DNA of 64,000 nt from the NCBI GenBank assembly GCA_036172665.1, contig CM069873.1, positions 40,208,001 to 40,272,000 of the forward strand. Direction: 5' to 3'. Positions 32,231 through 44,160 of the stretch are shown piece after piece. Below the pieces are notes generated by a model. It saw only the letters and a program-made list of their open reading frames with translations, ran no database searches and was not told the origin of the DNA. The translations under genes were made by a program, and so were the position numbers. Position 1 is the stretch's first letter, and every line of letters starts with the position of its first letter. This DNA comes from Prosopocoilus inquinatus. Taxonomy: Eukaryota > Arthropoda > Insecta > Coleoptera > Lucanidae.

Positions 32231-35200
32231 TTAGTCATCAGAAGGGCTAGGCTTAAGGTGTGAGCTATGCCACGTACCTGGCAAGATTTTACCATCACAA
32301 TCCTTCAGCTCGTAAGCGTCTGTGGAAATTCGGCGATTAATGACGAAAGGACCGATAAACTTATCAGCCAGTTTGGCTGCGAAATGCTTAGAAGCGTCCG
32401 ATAAAACAAAATTCTTTCGCCATACCAACTGATTTGGTTCGAAATCGACTTTACGCCTACGAAGGTCATAACGGCATTTAGACTTTTCATAAGACTTTTG
32501 AAGACGTTCCTGAACATCTTGGTACAATCTAGCAAATTTACCAGAACGAGATTGAAAATCAGTTGGGTTTTGCTCAATTTCCACATTTATCTCGTCAGAG
32601 TCCGGGGTTTTCTCAGAATTAAGACTACCTTTGAGACACATTTCTCTACCGAAATTCAGGAAATACGGAGTCAATTTAGTAACCTCATGACGTGCAGTTC
32701 TCAACGCACAAGCAACCTTCGGTAAAAACAAATCCCATTTACGATGATCTTGGGAAACATAAGAGATCAACATGGTTTTGATAACACGGTTGACCCTCTC
32801 AACAGGGTTTGCCTGAGCGTGATAATAAGAAGTGTAAGATGGTCGAACATGATATGACGTCAGAAGATTTCGATATTCACGGGATTTAAACTGGGCTCCG
32901 TTATCCGAGATAATAATACGAGGAACTCCAAAAAGTAGAAAAATATTCTCCTCAAGATGTTGAACTATCTTAGGGGTAGTAGCGTTACGAAGAGAGAAGC
33001 ACATCGTAAATTTACTGAAGCAATCAGTTACCGCGAGAATGTATTGGTTGCCTTTCGTCGAACGAGGTAGTGGTCCGATAAGGTCGATGCTTATGACTTC
33101 CCAGGGTTTTGAAATTTTTGTGTGCCCACCCATGCGTCCAGCAGGTGCTTTCTGTTCGGGTTTAGCTCGAAGACAAGTCTCACAACGCTGTACATACCTA
33201 ACCACATCAGAACGCATTTTGGGCCAGTGATAATCTTGGGCAATACGGTTGTAGGTCTTATAAATGCCTAAATGCCCACTAGTGGGAGAGTCATGGCATT
33301 GACGTAAGATGTCAAGGCGATTTTCTTTCGGAACGACCTGTTTCCATTGACGATCAGCTTCAATGAGATGGTAATAAGTACATTGGATAAATTTGTACAA
33401 TTTGTCTCCCTCAACTCGATAGTCCGGAAAATTCAATGGGGAAGTCTTAACCTTACCGAGCAAATTCAAATACCTGGCATCTTTCACATTAGCACAGTCT
33501 ATGGAGTCAACAATTGGTACAGCACGAGAAAGGGCATCCGGAACGACATGTTCCTTGCCTTTACGGTGAACAACGGTAAAATCATATTGCTGAAGTCGAA
33601 CACTCCACCTGCATAACCGTCCAGAAGGGTTTTGTAGCCTATTTAACCATAACAAAGAATGATGGTCGGTTATTACTTGAAAGTGACCACCTTCCACATA
33701 GGGACGAAGCTTTTCAATAGCCCAAAGCATGGCCAACAATTCCTTTTCACAAGTGGAATATTTTCGCTCAGCTCTAGAGAGCGAACGACTCAGATAGCAG
33801 ATGACCTTTTCTCCATCCGATTGCTGTTGCGTAAGTACCGCACCAACACCATAGTCTGAAGCGTCAGTTTGGATGACAAACTCTCTTGTGAAATCCGGGC
33901 ATGAAAGTACAGGAGCAGAAACCAGATGCTCACGAATTTTCTCCCACGCCTCATCACAAGTTGTATCCCATCGGTATTTAGAATTCTTACGAAGTAGGTT
34001 CGAAAGGGGTGCAATAATCGTTGAAAAGTTCGGGATAAAACGTCGATACCAACTTGCCATACCCATGAGTCTGCGAACTTCCGTGACAGTACTAGGCTTA
34101 GGAATTTTTAGGATAGCCTCAACCTTTTCAGGATCTACACGAAGACCAGTATTGTCAACAACATAGCCCAAATACTTCAGTTCATTACGACAAAAATGAC
34201 ATTTATCCTTACCAAGAGTTAAACCTGCGTCAACTAATTTCTTATGAACTTCGGCTAATACTTCCAGATGTTTCTCGAAAGTCTGAGTTACAATAATGAT
34301 GTCATCAAGATAAACAAATACATGGGGTTCCAAATCTGCACCTATGACACGGTCCATAAACCTTTGAAAAGTTGCCGGAGCGTTATGCAAACCAAAGGGC
34401 ATGCGTCGAAATTGGAATAAACCACGATTTGGTACCGTGAAAGCGGTGTATTGACGAGATTCCTCAGCGACAGGTATTTGCCAATAAGCAGACTTGATAT
34501 CTAGAGACGTGAGGTATTTAGCGTCTCGAAGTTTATCTAAAGTAGCCGATACATAGGGCAAAGGGTAAGCATCCTTAGTCGTAACCTGGTTAAGTTTTCT
34601 AAAATCGACACAAAATCGTACCGAACCATCCTTTTTGGGGACCAAGAGTATTGGAGATGACCAAGCGGAGTTTGACCGTTCCACAATTCCTAATTCGATC
34701 ATTTTGTCAAGTTCTTTATTGACCATCGCTTGTCTAGCAGGGGATATCGGATAGTATCGTTGCTTGATGGGGGCACTTTCCGTCTTGATGACATGCTCAA
34801 TCAAACTAGTGCAACCTAATTCCTTTTCGTCGACGTTATGGAAAAGTTTCGTAACCATTTCGTCAAGTTGGCACTGTTGTTGAGGATTGAGATCAGAGCG
34901 AGATGTAATATGCTCGATGGAACAGATGTCCTCATTACGAAAGGTCCACTCACCAGATCTTAAGTCGGGGACTATACCCATCAATCTCCAGAAATCTGCA
35001 CCCAAAATCAATTTATGAGGCAGGTCAGGTACAACAAGAATGTCGATAATCTTAACGCGATCCCTTAACCTAATCGGGGTAGTAATACTTCCAGGGCTCA
35101 AACAAGGTTGACCGTTAGCGACAGTGCAAGTTCTTTGATGCTTAATGAAAGGGAGGCCGAACGCCTTAAGAATTTCCCATCCAGGCCCACCGATTATTGT

Positions 35201-35401
35201 GCAGGAAGCACCAGAGTCCAACAAACCTGAGAATTTTATGCCAAAAATCGTTACTTCTAAATAGGGTCTTTCATCGCCTACCGCGTTAGATAAAACATAA
35301 TCAAGGCATGTCAAGATATGAGAAGGGGTGGTCGGTTTTGATAGTCGAAAGCATCGCACTAGACGACCATCTAATGCGGAACTGAGAAGTTTTTTGAACA
35401 C
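32231..35401 (-). CDS. pol: Pol polyprotein, element B
   Basis: 1056 residues with the same domain order and catalytic residues as element A pol. It differs from A at only four positions that I can see: V201I, S572G, V791A and K806N, none of them catalytic. It is fully open, so like A it may be functional. Expressed through the -1 frameshift at 35389-35395. Confidence 0.95.
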   Translation of the reverse strand: MFKKLLSSALDGRLVRCFRLSKPTTPSHILTCLDYVLSNAVGDERPYLEVTIFGIKFSGLLDSGASCTIIGGPGWEILKAFGLPFIKHQRTCTVANGQPCLSPGSITTPIRLRDRVKIIDILVVPDLPHKLILGADFWRLMGIVPDLRSGEWTFRNEDICSIEHITSRSDLNPQQQCQLDEMVTKLFHNVDEKELGCTSLIEHVIKTESAPIKQRYYPISPARQAMVNKELDKMIELGIVERSNSAWSSPILLVPKKDGSVRFCVDFRKLNQVTTKDAYPLPYVSATLDKLRDAKYLTSLDIKSAYWQIPVAEESRQYTAFTVPNRGLFQFRRMPFGLHNAPATFQRFMDRVIGADLEPHVFVYLDDIIIVTQTFEKHLEVLAEVHKKLVDAGLTLGKDKCHFCRNELKYLGYVVDNTGLRVDPEKVEAILKIPKPSTVTEVRRLMGMASWYRRFIPNFSTIIAPLSNLLRKNSKYRWDTTCDEAWEKIREHLVSAPVLSCPDFTREFVIQTDASDYGVGAVLTQQQSDGEKVICYLSRSLSRAERKYSTCEKELLAMLWAIEKLRPYVEGGHFQVITDHHSLLWLNRLQNPSGRLCRWSVRLQQYDFTVVHRKGKEHVVPDALSRAVPIVDSIDCANVKDARYLNLLGKVKTSPLNFPDYRVEGDKLYKFIQCTYYHLIEADRQWKQVVPKENRLDILRQCHDSPTSGHLGIYKTYNRIAQDYHWPKMRSDVVRYVQRCETCLRAKPEQKAPAGRMGGHTKISKPWEVISIDLIGPLPRSTKGNQYILAVTDCFSKFTMCFSLRNATTPKIVQHLEENIFLLFGVPRIIISDNGAQFKSREYRNLLTSYHVRPSYTSYYHAQANPVERVNRVIKTMLISYVSQDHRKWDLFLPKVACALRTARHEVTKLTPYFLNFGREMCLKGSLNSEKTPDSDEINVEIEQNPTDFQSRSGKFARLYQDVQERLQKSYEKSKCRYDLRRRKVDFEPNQLVWRKNFVLSDASKHFAAKLADKFIGPFVINRRISTDAYELKDCDGKILPGTWHSSHLKPSPSDD

Positions 35402-36831
35402 TTAGGGCAAGTTCGGGTTGTCTCATTAGGCTTGCCACAACGGAAACAGTGTTTCTGAACAGGTATAGTACAGCTGGCCGAAAAATGGCCTACCTTTTTG
35501 CAGTTCCAACATCTTTTGACTGTGTCCCTGGTTTGTCCAGATGGTTTTGGGCTAGAATCAACCGCGTTACATTGAGCAGGGTCAGAAGGTATCGCGCTGA
35601 CATAAGCTAAATCCGGTTCTAGAGAATGTCCTTTACGTGAAGGAGGTACATATGACTCAACGGCAACCTTTCGTACTTCCAATTGCCTACCCAGCTTCAG
35701 TAACTGTTCAATGGAATTTATTTCGATCAGTCCTAATTGATTTTGGTAGTAAGGGACCAGATTTTTGAGAAGGATCTTAATCTGTACGTGTTCAGGCACA
35801 TGAGTATTCAAACGATTAAATAGATTGGTCATAATTGAGACATACATTCCGATAGATTCGTCATGACCTTGCGTACGACGCTTAATCTCTTCGAAAAGAC
35901 GATCATCAAAATCAGGGGATTGAAATTCCTCACGCATAAGTCGCACTAAGTCTTGCCAAGACTGGCAGCGATGTCGATTTGCACGAAACCAAATGAGTGC
36001 TTTGCCACGGAATAAATCAGAAGCTGAGATTAGTAAAGTTGTCTCCGAGACGTTACGCGAAATGCAAAGTTCCTCAACTCGCTCTAAGAAAGCGTTAAGC
36101 GACACGTGTTTGTTGTCACCAGAGTATACAAGGTTCCATTTAGATACCGGGACCGACTTTAAATCGCTTGGCTTGGTATGCGCATGATCAAGATTAAAAC
36201 TGCGTCTAGGATTTTCACCAATTGGACTTGACGAAAGAAAAAGCGTGTTACATGCACCAGACGAATTTGGTGGAGGCGCTTGAACTACGGGTGCAGGCAC
36301 GGGTCTAAGATCGTTGTCAATTTCCATGTCTAAATTCCTGTTGTCATCGTTACTATGCATGCTCAAAGCTGTTACGTCACTATGACTTGGACTTAAATTA
36401 GGCGAAGACAGTTTTAGTCGCAGCGCATTAGCTTTCGCTTGAAATTGCATATTTAGTTTGTCTAATTCGGTTTTAATTTGACTGCTCGCATTTATTTCTG
36501 AGTCCGTGATAGCTAGACACCGATTTACTCGAGCAAAAGCATGTGCGAGCTTTGAAGAAGTCTTTTCATAATAATAGTTAGTCGTAGTCCGGGTTAATGA
36601 TTCAATAAGCGCACGTATTTCTATTACTTTCGATTGCAAGGCTGCGAAATCATCAACGAAGGGCACTAAATATTCTACGGTAGTGAGACGCGATTCACTC
36701 TCCGCATGCAATAGATTCTTTAGTAATTCGGCTTTCTGCGAAACGTTTCCACCGTCAGTGATTCCACGCACAAGCAACTCATATGTCAGTTCTTCGGAAC
36801 TAAGTCTGTCAAAGCGCACTTTAATATCCAT
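35371..36831 (-). CDS. gag: Gag, element B
   Basis: 486 residues. Identical to element A gag except for one Ser-to-Leu change in the N-terminal region (VEYSVPF versus VEYLVPF). It has the same CCHC knuckle at 441-454 and the same overlap with pol. Confidence 0.93.
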   Translation of the reverse strand: MDIKVRFDRLSSEELTYELLVRGITDGGNVSQKAELLKNLLHAESESRLTTVEYLVPFVDDFAALQSKVIEIRALIESLTRTTTNYYYEKTSSKLAHAFARVNRCLAITDSEINASSQIKTELDKLNMQFQAKANALRLKLSSPNLSPSHSDVTALSMHSNDDNRNLDMEIDNDLRPVPAPVVQAPPPNSSGACNTLFLSSSPIGENPRRSFNLDHAHTKPSDLKSVPVSKWNLVYSGDNKHVSLNAFLERVEELCISRNVSETTLLISASDLFRGKALIWFRANRHRCQSWQDLVRLMREEFQSPDFDDRLFEEIKRRTQGHDESIGMYVSIMTNLFNRLNTHVPEHVQIKILLKNLVPYYQNQLGLIEINSIEQLLKLGRQLEVRKVAVESYVPPSRKGHSLEPDLAYVSAIPSDPAQCNAVDSSPKPSGQTRDTVKRCWNCKKVGHFSASCTIPVQKHCFRCGKPNETTRTCPKCSKNFSVPH

Positions 36832-36919
36832 GTTTTGCTATGTCCCAATAAATCTACCCTGAACGCAATTCTAAAGTGAGTAAAGTTAACAAAAGCCCCA
36901 CTACTTGGGCGTCATTTAC

Positions 36920-38210
36920 TGTTACCACCAAAAGATTTAAAAGCTAATACTCCTGGATTCCAACATCGTAATACTGGTAACAGATAGCGTTGTCTTTGGA
37001 CAACTGGTTGCCACGGCTGAACTTGGTGGAGAATGGGCGGGGTAACTAAATATAAACAAATAGGGCGCCAGGGAATTACCTTCCCAATTGTCAAACACAC
37101 TTTGATGCTTTCCCAAGGCCTCAATGGGCGCGCTTGAAGTATTCTCAATTTTCTCCAGGAGATTTTTCCTCTCTTGATGCGTTCAAAGTAGGAGATTAAC
37201 ATAAGCAAAACACGTTCAGTGATACGGTGTTTATTAACACACACATACACTAGTTGAACAAAATTTAACAATGTTTAAATTGTAACCTATCAAAACTTTA
37301 AATGATAACCATAATACGCGGGATGGACAGATCTGACCTCACAATCGGTGCTCCAAAGACACCACGAAATTTACGTAGACGTTACTTAAATATTAAACTA
37401 AGTTACGAACTATTAAATACGTAAGTTGCTTTCGTGTCCGGTAAAATAGTCGGCATGCAATTCGAATCAAAATAATAATGGTATACGTCACTCTTTGTCG
37501 CTCAGCTGAGCTCCAGTTCCTGCGAGAAGCGTAAGATGTCACTAGTTGGTAGGCGCCGCTTCGTTCCAAGACGATTTTCAATCAGCAATGCTGCCAACGG
37601 CGGTCCAACTCCAGATGTCTGTCTCGCTCTAATGTCGCAACGGAGTCCAGCGATTCAAACACAGGTGCGTTTCGTATTCGAAATGTTCACATACCCATTC
37701 GGGAACTGATACCAACGCTCAGTACTAATACTAATGCAATCAGTAACAATAACCAACAACAAACAAACGACTCTGCTACTTAGCAAACTCGTTGGACGTG
37801 AACGTATAAACGTTCCACAAGACTCGGGAGAGATATTTGCTTCCGGAAAATCCGTAGAAAAGTGGTTTTGTTTAAACAAACACAAACCGTCGATAGCACT
37901 GAATATGCGTCTACTCTCGCCCGAGTCAGAAGAAGGAATGCCCGTAATACACAATGGCCGCTGAAGAAGATGATTTCCGTTTTATAGACTACACAAAATG
38001 GCCAAACCAATGGGAAAATTATGACGTCAGAAGACGGAGATTAAACACCAATAAGAAATTATTAATTTGAAAGAATCGCTTCCTGCCGCGAATGTTACAG
38101 CGTTGCCAGATGACACAACGCCGAGCGTTGCCGGTAGGCGTCCAGTAGCAACGTTGCCAGTTCTTAGCCGAATCGGAAATAAATGCGTAATAACAAAATC
38201 GACTGTAACA
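36920..38210 (-). repeat. 5' LTR of element B
   Basis: 1291 bp, TG...CA. Lacks the 62-bp segment present in both element A LTRs. Carries G in the AATGGGCGCGC context, as the 5' LTR of A does, while both 3' LTRs carry T. Confidence 0.93.
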
Positions 38211-38214
38211 ACTT

Positions 38215-39526
38215 CGGCTCATTTGAAAGGGAATTTTAAGCTGATTTAAAATTTCTATTCAACGACTACGGTTACTTTGTTATAAAGTAGTTAGAGGGCG
38301 CTATCTGTAACAATAATAGTTGTTCCCAGTTTCCCAAAATAAATTATTGGAAAGGGAATTTCTTCTACAGTGATTACAAGCGTCCAATCAGGAGAAAATT
38401 TTGGAGAAAACCCGAAATTGATCACCTTTCTCGTTCTCGAGTTATTACCAAATGAGTCTATTAACTGAAGATAAAAACGAATTTAAGAGCTCAAACAAAT
38501 GCTATCAAGTGATGCTTTTCATTTTGTGGTAAATAGAGAGAAATTAATCTGTTTAAATGCATGCAGTTGGTTTTGAGAGCCTAATTAAATAAAAGTACAA
38601 GTCATTTTTACAGTTTTAAAATGTAATTATTAATTTCCGACCCTATGTTATACAACAAAAAAAGTCTTATTTTGGCGTCCTTTACTTGCCCTAGAAATTT
38701 GAATTTGAACTTTTCAACACCCTGTGCAAGGGTGATCAAAGTTACTGCCGCAGTATTGCTAACTTCGTTTTTATTGGAGATACAAAATCGTTCAAAATAC
38801 TTTCATATGTAATTTTTTCCTTAAGGCTGTATGCTCGCTTACAGCTGAACTCGATTTCAAATGGGCGTATCACTATTTTTCGCATATATTTAGAAGAAAC
38901 ATACGTTCAACATGTGTTCCTGCATTTTTACACACAAACGAAAAGAACAGAGAACAGAATTACCACCTAAACGTTTTCCTTGTAATTTATGACTCTAGTG
39001 TCACTGATCTTTATTTTTGATTGGTTTACGTGTCAGTTTGACACACCCACAAGAGAATATTCGAATAAGGCCTCGTTCACATGGTTACCGCCCGCGGCCT
39101 CCTGCAAATTCTAAGGTCGAGCGCACACTCAGATGAGTAAAATTTTTTATGTAAAAGTGATGTAAATAAAAACGGCGACCTGATCTAACACAGAAATTAT
39201 GTAAAACTTGGAAAATAAAACTACGTCTGTCGGAAAGTGAAAGTTTATCAGAATTGAAACAACGACACAAAAAAAGCGCATCGCCTGTTCCTCTGTAAAT
39301 CAATAACGTCATTTTGTTGTTTCATTACCGTTATTATTATCCCCATAAAATTGTTTTTCTTTTTAATTTTTCGTGGATTGTTTTTTTATCTAGACTACAC
39401 TTCTGTGCACTAAAATTAGGCACAATGAAATATTGCGGTTTAAAGTGGACGTAAAGAAAAAATATACATTATACAGAATAATTGTGCTTATGATTATTGG
39501 AATAGGAATTAATACTGCTCTAATGT
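38215..39526. other. 1.3 kb without recognised genes
   Basis: AT-rich on the left and slightly more GC-balanced near 39080-39130. No coding sense, terminal repeats or RNA genes that I can support. Confidence 0.4.
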
Positions 39527-40002
39527 ACCGACGCTCATAGAGCAAGTTAATGCGTTAAAAAAGGATATTATTCATTGCCCTAAGCAAGTAATCGGCGATC
39601 ATTCTGATTGTGACGTTTATTTTTGCACCGGGTTCAAAGATAATGAAATTAATTCAGTTCCAGACTTAGTAGAATGTGGATGACTTCATGATATTATTGC
39701 TTGCTGCAATCATTTGACGCATAATGCACAGTTTACTTTTAAATATGAACATTACTGCAGCGGAGACGTACATTTCAATTGTTTCAAAATTTGTTGGTGG
39801 AAAAAGAGTTAACTTCTCTTTGAAAAATAGCTACGAAGTGAAATGCCACGCTGCGAGCTTTTCTTAAAATTTCAGTGAGCAATATCACCACCGCATTTAT
39901 AAGAGAATGATCGGGAAAAGTCCAGGCAAATATACCAAAGTATACAGTGTGCCCAAAATCTCCTCATTTCTTTTATTTGCCGCAACTTTTTTGTTATTTA
40001 AG

Positions 40003-41451
40003 ATATTGAGATGCGGTTTGAACTAGTTTGCATGATAATTTAAGTACTTTTATGGGCACTTAATAAAACTAATCTCATTTTTACAAATTTTCAATAATCT
40101 AACCTAACCTTAAAATTTTAAATTGGTACTCCCTAATTTTCTTGGCCTTTTTAAGAGAAAATTTATTTCCGAATGCAATGATGTAGCACACGATATGGAG
40201 ACTTCTTCAAAATTTTGAAAAACCGAACTTATTCTTTTTACGAACAGAAATCGCTAGTGCCATGATCACAGAAATTTTGCTTTTTGTTTATCAAGTTATT
40301 CTGCAGTGGCACTGATCGATTGCAGCTAATGGTGAGCGAGCCATTAAAATTTTAAACCAATATTACATCAGCTAGGGGTATGATGTGCCAAAAAGATAAG
40401 AATTTCATTGGTCTAAAATTTTAATCGCTTGTACACGATTGTCCACGAACGATCAGTGGCACTGCAGCTTCATCTGTGTAGCCTTTTCTGGATACTGAGC
40501 TTCGTATATTTCACGAGTAAGTTCTACGTTCTTGTAGCACTTGGTATACGTATAGTCGCAATCAAGTGAATCGAGACCTATTTAAAGTTCTGCAATCCTT
40601 AAGGAGTGCTTACATTACATACATGTCTTCAATAAATTCAAAACCAAATCTTTACAAAACTGTCGACTTGTCGCATACAAATCCTGATGAATCTTTAGCA
40701 CAAGTCTTCGACAAATACTAGCACAGGACATCGTTTACACTATGTGACCGGTTCGCTACATATCTAGTATTTAATAATAAAAAAAAGTATCGCTCGTGAA
40801 AGATGACAATCAATTTTTGTTTTAGGCCGCGGCAGCATAATATTACTATGCTCTTTTTGGATCACTCCATCGTCACAAACCATCAGATCCCTTAATAGCT
40901 TAAAACAGCTAACTATTCTGCACGTGCGTAAAGTACCTTTGTATGGTCTGCGATCGCTGTGTTTTCCATTAATTTGGAATACAAATCTGTCTGGTAAAAC
41001 ATGTCGGATACATGTCAAATACATGAAAAATGTAATAGTAGTATGAGACAAATTTCAGATTCATTCCAGACTTGTCAAACAATATGTAGGACACATGTAT
41101 AATACAAATATGTATGTAATGTAAACGCCCGTTTATTACCAACGTTAACAAGGGCGCGGTTAGCTTGCAACAGTCTCGATAACAAAGTTTTGTGATCATG
41201 GCACTAGCGATTTCTATTCATAAAAAGAATAAGTTCTGTTTCCCAAAATTTTGAAGAAGTTTCCATATCATGTGATACATCATTGCATTTAGAAAAAAAG
41301 TCTCTCTTAAAAGGGCCAACAAAATCACCAATTTAAAATTTTAAGGTTAGGTTAGATTATTGAAAATTTGTAAAAATGGGATTAGTTTTATTAAGTGCCC
41401 ATAAAAGTACTTAAATTATCGTGCAAACTAGTTCAAACCGCATCTCAATAT
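40003..41451. mobile_element. Foldback element with ~265-bp inverted repeats
   Basis: The left arm 40003-40272 (from ATATTGAGATGCGGTTTGAAC) is mirrored at 41185-41451 (ending GTTCAAACCGCATCTCAATAT). Both arms include TAACCTAACCTTAAAATTTT and GCACTAGCGATTTCT-type sequence. The interior (~910 bp) has no supportable gene but holds a nested inverted repeat. It lies inside the YqaJ-like coding sequence. Confidence 0.78.
40300..40468. repeat. Nested palindromic MITE
   Basis: Ends TTCTGCAGTGGCACTGATCG and its reverse complement CGATCAGTGGCACTGCAG enclose matching ATTAAAATTTTA..CCAAT segments. A ~170-bp hairpin within the foldback element. Confidence 0.65.
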
Positions 41452-42278
41452 AATCAAGTTGGTCATGACAAGTAATATTTGAAAATGGATTCTGAATAAG
41501 CTCTCGAACCTGCACCTCTTTGCTAATTTAATCATCTTTCTATCCGGGTACACTGTATACGTCAAAGTTGCGTAGCAGACGTTTTTACCGAAAATGCAGA
41601 GCACGACTATTTCTTGGGCAAGGCAGAAAAGAAAACAGGTAGCCGAAGCTGAGGGTGACTATGGACTAATAGAAGAGGTGATCCCTCTTAAAAACTTAGA
41701 AGACAAGAAATCATCTTTAATGGACTACTTGAGCAGGACCCTGGTAGAGTTAGAATCGTTAGAGAGAAACACTGTTGGTCAAAACACCAAAGTGAAATGG
41801 CATAAAGAGCGAATACTAACAGCAACGAAATTTGGTATTGTCTGTAAAAGGCGTCAAACAACTGATGCATGCCAAAAAATTGGCGTAAAAATTAATTTCC
41901 TCTAATTTTTCGAAAGTATAGTTACAAATTGGCGCCGTAACCATGAAGAAATTGCGAGAAGACAATTTTCACAGGAATTTGGACATAAAGTTGAACGGCG
42001 GATTATTTATATCTAAAGAAATGCCGTATCTTGGAGCTAGTCCTGATGGACTAGTTGCTGAGGATGCTATAATTGAGATCAAGTGTCCCTATAAGTTAGC
42101 GAAGTTCAAAATAACTCCTCAGGAAGCAGCAAAGATGAAAGTTATGCCCTATTTCTTTTTGGATGGCAATACTGTGAAACTGAAGAAAACACATATCTAC
42201 TATTATCAGATTCAAGGGCAGTTGGCTTTAACGAATAGTTGTATTCGTTGTATGGACACCTTTGGGAATGATATGTGA

Positions 42279-42831
42279 ACAAGTAATGTTATTTACATAA
42301 ACGTCAAGAAAGTTCTGAATTCATCATAATACATTATTTTTTTCTGAAATCTTATAAGATTATTTTTGTAATAGTTTCAACTTTTAAGCACACGAAAGCT
42401 ATAATTTTGACAATAAAAATAAGTAAAACCGATTTGGTTTTGAAGACTAGTGTATAAAATAGAAATTATAGACGATTTTAGAAAAAATAACAAGCAATTT
42501 ACATTTACAACACACCTGTAATACGTTTTCTTTTTCAAATTAAAAAAGATGACAATTTTTGGCATAACATGAAGCCGAAGTTAAAATATTTTCATTTAGA
42601 ACATATGCTGCCTATACTGGCTTTAAAAGAAAATTAAAATAACGATCCTGATCGATCTGGACAGTTGAAACCTCTTTCTGATAATCTGGTGACAATTCTG
42701 AAATAGATCTGTATTTGAAATCTGCTCTGCAAGATTCCATATTATATAATGCCATATAATACCTAACTGTACTATGTCCACTAAAAAAAAATTGAGACAA
42801 TTGTTGTGCATACATATTTGAGTTATTTTAT
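42279..42831. other. Mostly featureless; one unexplained minus frame
   Basis: AT-rich. A minus-strand frame at 42612-42815 (67 aa, with GHSTVRYYMALYNMESCRADF) has protein-like composition and might be an old coding scrap, but I do not recognise it and it has no supporting signals. Confidence 0.3.
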
Positions 42832-42958
42832 TATAGCGTTTTCCGCTGGCTGCACCGGTATGCACTGAGTGCATCTCCATCTCGTTTTATTACATAAAGC
42901 TGAACCGAGTTGGAAATACACTCAGTGCGCACTAGTGCAGCCAGTGGAAAACGCTATT
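42832..42958. mobile_element. 127-bp palindromic MITE
   Basis: ATAGCGTTTTCC on the left and GGAAAACGCTAT on the right open arms that continue through GCTGGCTGCAC..GCACTGAGTG and its complement. A TT/TA context flanks the ends; the exact duplication is ambiguous. Confidence 0.7.
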
Positions 42959-43690
42959 AGTTTGAATCCAATTTTAAACTTGTTTCTACAGAAACTTAAA
43001 AAACACGGAAATAAACAAACGGACGAATACATGATAGCAACAATAATTAACTCCTCGTATTTACAACAGAACGTATTACGTGTTCCAGATTCTTTTGGTG
43101 TGTAGTACAATATGATTCAAAATGGCCGCACTATTATCACCAGAATGTTAATATTAACAGGATCAAAAACAAGCTTTTAATTTTTTTTTTGAGATGCTTG
43201 ACGAATGTTTAAAAATATCGTATAATGCAGATGCACTTACAAATTTGAAACCGTGGTTGTAGATTAGGTTACAGTTGATGAGATCTGAATCCTCGTATTC
43301 ATCAAGTATTTATATTTTATTCAATTAGTTGTGTAGAAACAAAAATTATTTGACGCAGTTCCGTTTCACTATTTGGGTGAACTTGATATTCCAAATGTTA
43401 CATCACCGACCCATTTTACTTATTGTTTATTCCTGTGTTATCACATAATATTAATTACATGCATTAACAGGCATTTTTAAAGATGTCAAGGTAAATGTGT
43501 ACACAAATAAATAACAAAATATTGAGCAAAATGTTGAACATTCCCTTTTTAAAACTAATTAAGTGCATGACTACCAGATTTGCAGAAGTTTATTATGACA
43601 AAAATGTTTCTTTCAATGTACCGTAAAAAATTTACCAAAAAGCACGACTCTGAAAAGAGAAATCTTTGTAGAATTATTTCCTGGCAGCGC
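42959..43690. other. No gene recognised
   Basis: AT-rich spacer; nothing supportable. Confidence 0.4.
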
Positions 43691-44160
43691 TCGGTAGCGT
43701 TCGTGTGTTTACGGTGCGTGTATTATGTGTTTCACTCATACACGCACTGAAACGCATTCGCTTTCGCTCACTCTTCATCTGTCACTAAATCGGGAGAATG
43801 AATGTGCGAATTCGCCCCTCTTGCACTAGGTCCGAAGGCGGAGCTAGCGTGTATCACATACCACATTTGATTTCAGCGATTTCATTCCGAAAATTTCAAC
43901 TTTGTTTCCCATTTCCTGACCTTATTTTTAAAAATAAAAAAAAAACTAAACGGTTTATTATTATTGAATATTGCGAAATTTCGGCTAAAGGCTTACATTT
44001 TCGAATTTTTTTAATTTTAATTTTTTTTAAGGCCTTTTTGGCAATTCTCGAAAAACGAGCCTTTAGCCGCCTAACAGAATGTATTTAAAAATTTTTCGCG
44101 AAAAATTGGTACGATTTTAATGAAAAATAAGCCCAGGAAATGGGAAAAACGATTTTGGGG
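43691..44160. other. Locally GC-richer stretch with a small inverted repeat
   Basis: 43690-43860 is richer in CG dinucleotides. GTTTCCCATTTCCTG (43905) and CAGGAAATGGGAAA (44135) form the ends of a ~245-bp foldback with complementary GCCTTTAGC / GCTAAAGGC segments inside. Probably a MITE. The open frame 43798-44088 is across this foldback and is not considered a gene. Confidence 0.4.

Larger units (their letters stand above)
30347..38210 (-). mobile_element. Complete Ty3/gypsy LTR retrotransposon B
   Basis: A 7.9-kb sister of element A in the same orientation: 5' LTR 36920-38210, primer site 36895-36914, gag, frameshift heptamer 35389-35395, pol, polypurine tract 31498-31508, 3' LTR 30347-31497. 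The duplication is ACTT (30343-30346 and 38211-38214), different from that of A, so A and B integrated independently and are not a segmental duplication. Confidence 0.95.
39527..42278 (+). pseudogene. YqaJ-type nuclease domain protein, split by foldback element
   Basis: The N-terminal half (39540-39955, with stops) contains KFVGGKRVNFSLKNSYEVKCH and MIGKSPGKYTK in adjacent frames, the conserved upstream region of a multi-copy insect protein family. After the inserted foldback (40003-41451) the C-terminal half resumes. 41594-41905 has ERNTVGQNTKVKWHKERI and KFGIVCKRRQTT. 41943-42278 has the nuclease core PYLGASPDGL..IEIKCPYK (catalytic Asp and E-x-K of YqaJ / lambda-exonuclease-like enzymes). 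Frameshifts separate the parts. YqaJ domains process DNA ends in viruses and mobile elements; this copy is dead. Confidence 0.72.

Noticed and set aside
40764..41199. Minus-strand frames of 95 and 76 codons in the foldback interior
   Set aside because: No similarity to transposases and no protein-like motif.
43798..44088. 96-codon frame
   Set aside because: Spans a foldback repeat and a homopolymer stretch; no domain or signals.
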